DNA from: Planctomycetota bacterium
Lineage (GTDB): Bacteria > Planctomycetota > UBA1135 > UBA2386
Length of the DNA stretch: 9,052 nt
Assembly: GCA_947455805.1 (NCBI GenBank)
Contig: CANGSN010000099.1
Coordinates: 1-9,052 of the forward strand
Direction of reading: 5' to 3'
Of the stretch, positions 6,038-9,052 are shown in pieces. The number at the start of each line of letters is the position of its first letter. Position 1 is the first letter of the stretch. Made by a program: the position numbers and the translations under genes. The notes beneath the pieces are model-generated. The model saw only the letters and a list, made by a program, of their open reading frames with translations. It was not told the origin of the DNA and made no database searches.

Positions 6038-7204
6038 TCAGCGAGGCACCTTGACGAAGCCGCCGTCCTTCGCCGACTGCAGCGCCGCGTCGAGCACCGC
6101 CTGCACGGCGACGCCGTCGTCGAAGTTCGGCGCGAACGCGCTGCCGTCGTGCAGCGCCCGCACGAAGTCGGCGACGTGGTGCACGAACGTGTGCTCGTAG
6201 CCGACGATGTGCCCGTCCGGCCACCAGTTCGCCGCGTACGGGTGTACCGAGTCCATGCAGATCACCGTGCGGAAGCCCTGCGCGTCGCGCGGCTCGTCGA
6301 CGAGGAACACCTCGAGTTCGTTCATGCGTTCGAGGTTCCAGCGGATCGAACCCTTCTCGCCGCTGATCTCGAGGCAGTTGTGGTTCTTCCGGCCCTGGGC
6401 CACGCGCGTCGCCTCGTAGCTGCCGATGGCGCCGCCCTGGAAGCGCGCCAGGAACAGGAACGCATCGTCGACGTCGACCTTGGCCATGCCACCGCGGCCG
6501 TCGGGGCGCTGCCTGGTGAACGTCTGCTGCACGCCGCACACCGACTCGAACTGCAGGCCGGTCAGCGCGCGCGTCAGGTCGACGAGGTGCGCGTTCAGAT
6601 CGCCGTGGGCGCCACTGCCGCACGCCTTCCTGCTGGTGCGCCAGCTCGCGGGCACCGACGCGTCGGCGAGCCAATCCTGCAGGTAGACGGCGCGCACCTG
6701 CCGGATCGCGCCGAGGTCGCCGCGCGCGATCATCTTCGCCGCCTGCGCCACCGCCGGAGCCCGGCGGTAGTTGTGCCACAGGCCGACGCGCACCTTCTGC
6801 TTCTTCGCCAGCGCCGCCATCTCCTTCGCCTGCGCCAACGTCATCGCCAGCGGCTTCTCGCACAGCACGTGCTTCTTCGCCCGCAGCGCGGCCATCGCGA
6901 TCGCGTGGTGGCTGTCGTTCGGCGTGGCCACGTCGACGACGTGCACGTCGGGATCGGCGAGCACCGCGTCGAGGTCGGTGGTCGCGCGCAGGAAGCCGAG
7001 CTTCTGCGCCGCGGCCTCGGCGCGTTCCTGGTCGCGGCCGACGACGACGTACGGCACCACGGCGCGCGGCAGGTCGAAGAAGCGGTTGGCCTGGCGGTAG
7101 GCGTTGCCGTGGGCGCGGCCCATGAAGGCGTGGCCCACCATGGCGATGTTGAGGGGCGGCAGGGACGAACCGGTGGCTTGGTTGGCGACGGACGAGAGGC
7201 TCAT
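6038..7204 (-). CDS. Gfo/Idh/MocA family NAD(P)-dependent oxidoreductase
   Basis: Complete 388-residue dehydrogenase; the family oxidises or reduces hydroxyl groups of sugars, inositols and related compounds with a nicotinamide cofactor. The N-terminal Rossmann fold begins at LNIAMVGHAFMGRAH (18-32); the central glycine of the usual G-x-G-x-x-G is Ala26 here. VATPNDSHH (92-100) and CEKPLAMT (115-122) are the family signatures, with Lys117 the expected catalytic lysine. GDLNAHLVDL (201-210) provides the conserved D-x-x-x-H (Asp202, His206) of the substrate site. ISGEKGSIRW (280-289) is the typical 'GTKGSL' strand of the C-terminal domain. The ATG at 7204 leaves about 18 residues before the first strand. 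Its ribosome binding site is weak and a palindrome lies just upstream. The gene is 44 bp ahead of the TIM-barrel gene, and the pair probably acts on one sugar-type substrate that cannot be named from sequence. Confidence 0.92.
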   Translation of the reverse strand: MSLSSVANQATGSSLPPLNIAMVGHAFMGRAHGNAYRQANRFFDLPRAVVPYVVVGRDQERAEAAAQKLGFLRATTDLDAVLADPDVHVVDVATPNDSHHAIAMAALRAKKHVLCEKPLAMTLAQAKEMAALAKKQKVRVGLWHNYRRAPAVAQAAKMIARGDLGAIRQVRAVYLQDWLADASVPASWRTSRKACGSGAHGDLNAHLVDLTRALTGLQFESVCGVQQTFTRQRPDGRGGMAKVDVDDAFLFLARFQGGAIGSYEATRVAQGRKNHNCLEISGEKGSIRWNLERMNELEVFLVDEPRDAQGFRTVICMDSVHPYAANWWPDGHIVGYEHTFVHHVADFVRALHDGSAFAPNFDDGVAVQAVLDAALQSAKDGGFVKVPR

Positions 7205-7214
7205 GGCCGCGGCA

Positions 7215-7236
7215 CGATAGGGCGCGCGCGCGCCAT
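7215..7236. repeat. G+C palindrome just upstream of the oxidoreductase start
   Basis: GGCGCGCGCGCC at 7221-7232 is a perfect 12-bp palindrome. CGAT (7215-7218) and ATCG (7233-7236) extend it with a two-base bulge. On the minus strand it ends about 10 bases before the ATG at 7204, so in RNA it could mask the translation start; as DNA it could bind a dimeric regulator. It lies in the 76-bp gap after the FG-GAP gene and has no U-tract on either side. In a genome this rich in G+C it may be chance. Confidence 0.3.
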
Positions 7237-7280
7237 CGCCAGCGAGCGGTCGCGGCGCGGCACCGTTCCGCGGGGGACGT

Positions 7281-9052
7281 TCAGCGCGTGCCGCCGAACA
7301 GCACGCGCAGGTTGATGTCGGCGTCGCCGCTGGTCGCCCAGCCGAGGAACAGGTCGGGCACGCCGTCGCGGTTCCAGTCGCCGACGTCGAGCGACAGGTG
7401 GCTGTCGCGATCGCCGAGGCGCTGCGGCGAGGCGAAGCGCGGGCCGGTGAACTCGCCGGCGCCGGAACCGAGGTAGCTGGCGACCGAGGTCGAGCGCACG
7501 CCGCTGCCGGCGATGAACTCGACCGCGGCGACGACGTCGTCGCTGCCGTCGCCGTTGACGTCCGCGAGCAGCAACCGCGTCGGCACGCCGACCGCGGCCG
7601 GCAGCGGCGAGCCGAGCGCTTCGGCGAAGTCGCCGACGGCGACCGCGCCGTCGGAGCCGACCGCCGAGGTGTTGCGGAACAGCCGGAGCGAGGTGTCGCC
7701 GCGGCAGGCGACCAGCAGGTCGACGCGCCCGTCGCGGTCGAAGTCGGCCGCGGCGAGTTCGGTCGGGTTGCTGCCGGCGAGCAGCACCTGCGGCCCCGCG
7801 GCGACCGCGGCCGGTACGAACCGATCGTCGGCCGGCGTGGGTCCGGCGCTGCGGCGGTAGAAGCGCACGTGGTTGCCGTCGAGGCCGGAAGCGCCGGCGA
7901 ATGGCACCGCCAACGCCAGCTCGAGAGTCGCCGCGGCGCCAGCACCGGCGGCGGCGAAGTCGCCGAGCACGAAGCCGGACGCGTTCGCCGGCACCGGCAC
8001 CAGCTCGCTCGGCAGGTGGAACGGGAACTGTTCGACGGCGGCGTTCGCCACGCCGCGCAGCAGCGCGAGGCGCGCCACCGTGCCGGAGCCGACGTCGAAG
8101 TGCAGCAAGGCCGTCAGGTCGAGCACGCCGTCGCCGTCGACGTCGGCGACCGCGAACCGCGACGAGGGCAGCAGCGCCGCCGCCGCCAGCTCGGGCTCGC
8201 CACCGACCAGCCGCAACGGCGTCGTCAGGCTCGTCGGTGCCTGCTCCTCCGCCCCACCTTCGTCGTGCCGCCAGCAGCCGATCCGCGACGCGGCATCGGC
8301 GAACAGCAGCCCGTCGACGGCACCGTTCGGCGACGGCAGCAACGTCAACGAAGCACCGAGCATGCCCGGGTGCACCATGCTCTGGCCGCGCCGCGGGAAG
8401 CCGCCGAAGCCGTCGTTGGCGACCAGCAGGATCGCTTCGTCGAGATTGGCCGCCGGATCGGCCGGGCGCGCCACCGCGAGGTCGCGCACGGCCCCGCCGC
8501 CGGCGACGCTGATGGCGTGGAAGTCGCCGCCGACCAGACCCTGAACCGGATCCTCGATGCGGGCGCCGGCGTCGGGCGGCAGCAGCAACAGCACGGGCGT
8601 TTCGGCGGCGGCGGCGACGAGGCGCGTCGACAGCCGCTTCTCGCGCACGGAGTCGACCTCGGTCTCGTGCACGAGGAACACCGCCTTCGCTTCGCCAGCC
8701 GTCGCCGTCGCCGGGAACGCGGTGCCGAACAGCGCCGCCCGGATCTGCTTCGGCGACTCGGCGCCACCTTCGATCGCCTCGAGGATCGGCTCGACACCGC
8801 TGCTGCTTATGCGCAGCAGACCGAGCGACAGCAGCTGCGGCTCGTCGCGCATCGCCACCAGCAGCTCGATCGGCGGCACGCCGTCGAGGTCGGCGGCGAG
8901 GCTCCGGCCGATCGGCTCGGTCGGCGGCGAATACGTGTCCTGGGCACTCGGCGCCGCGAACTGCCGCGCGGCCGTCTGCCGCAGCACGGTGATCGTCGGC
9001 TGCGTCGGCCCGCCGCCGAGGTCGCCCGGGCGCCCGGCCAGCACCAGCGCCA
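7281..9052 (-). CDS. FG-GAP/VCBS repeat protein, C-terminal part (5' end beyond window)
   Basis: The frame is open to the window edge, so only the last 589 residues are seen; the GTG at 9044 is not taken as a real start. The protein carries FG-GAP (integrin alpha/VCBS) repeats, which fold as beta-propeller blades with calcium-binding loops and are typical of secreted or surface proteins. Four clear loops are seen: DVDGDGVLD (DNA about 8116-8156), DFDRDGRVD (7715-7753), DVNGDGSDD (7533-7567) and DWNRDGVPD (7347-7388). A weaker one, DLDGVPPIELLVA, occurs near the start of the visible part. The rest is Ala/Gly/Leu/Val-rich with little lysine. The protein stops shortly after the last repeat, with no anchor, sorting tail or added domain at the C terminus. 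A signal peptide would lie outside the window. It precedes the oxidoreductase gene by 76 bp on the same strand, but a functional link is not shown. Ligand or enzymatic role unknown. Confidence 0.85.
   Translation of the reverse strand, partial: ALVLAGRPGDLGGGPTQPTITVLRQTAARQFAAPSAQDTYSPPTEPIGRSLAADLDGVPPIELLVAMRDEPQLLSLGLLRISSSGVEPILEAIEGGAESPKQIRAALFGTAFPATATAGEAKAVFLVHETEVDSVREKRLSTRLVAAAAETPVLLLLPPDAGARIEDPVQGLVGGDFHAISVAGGGAVRDLAVARPADPAANLDEAILLVANDGFGGFPRRGQSMVHPGMLGASLTLLPSPNGAVDGLLFADAASRIGCWRHDEGGAEEQAPTSLTTPLRLVGGEPELAAAALLPSSRFAVADVDGDGVLDLTALLHFDVGSGTVARLALLRGVANAAVEQFPFHLPSELVPVPANASGFVLGDFAAAGAGAAATLELALAVPFAGASGLDGNHVRFYRRSAGPTPADDRFVPAAVAAGPQVLLAGSNPTELAAADFDRDGRVDLLVACRGDTSLRLFRNTSAVGSDGAVAVGDFAEALGSPLPAAVGVPTRLLLADVNGDGSDDVVAAVEFIAGSGVRSTSVASYLGSGAGEFTGPRFASPQRLGDRDSHLSLDVGDWNRDGVPDLFLGWATSGDADINLRVLFGGTR

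Noticed and set aside
7873..8544. Plus-strand frames of 203-223 codons opposite the FG-GAP gene
   Set aside because: Ser/Ala/Pro/Arg-rich antisense shadows; the minus strand shows clear calcium-loop repeats.

Overview
This is a high-G+C window (roughly two thirds G+C or more, judged by eye) holding six protein genes: five on the minus strand and one on the plus strand. No rRNA, tRNA, CRISPR array or complete insertion sequence was seen. The mix of a secreted FG-GAP repeat protein, a Gfo/Idh/MocA oxidoreductase with a TIM-barrel sugar isomerase, a REP-associated (IS200-like) transposase and a stand-alone RnfD-like membrane protein suggests a free-living bacterium such as a planctomycete or a similar high-G+C environmental lineage. 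That placement is an inference; nothing here is a taxonomic marker.

Layout. 1-2106 (minus): a membrane protein of the NqrB/RnfD type fused to C-terminal Sel1-like repeats. It is separated by an 87-bp divergent spacer from 2194-3864 (plus), a complete glutamine-hydrolysing asparagine synthetase (asnB). asnB converges, with only 20 bp between stops, on 3885-4673 (minus), a REP-associated tyrosine transposase. 4674-4946 is a non-coding stretch with a candidate promoter, a near-perfect but oddly placed Shine-Dalgarno sequence and two small palindromes. 4947-5993 and 6038-7204 (both minus, 44 bp apart) are a TIM-barrel sugar isomerase/epimerase and a Gfo/Idh/MocA dehydrogenase, probably one transcription unit. 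7281-9052 (minus) is the C-terminal part of a large FG-GAP/VCBS protein whose 5' end lies outside the window.

How they work together. The clearest functional pair is the dehydrogenase and isomerase, which together look like two steps of sugar or cyclitol conversion; the upstream FG-GAP protein may or may not share their transcript. asnB is a stand-alone biosynthetic gene. The RnfD-like/Sel1 fusion is the least ordinary gene: it has the membrane core motifs of the Rnf/Nqr ion-pump subunit but no visible covalent-FMN site and no other Rnf/Nqr subunit beside it. I found no convincing evidence of a wholly new system; the best leads are this fusion and the small structured elements around the transposase gene.
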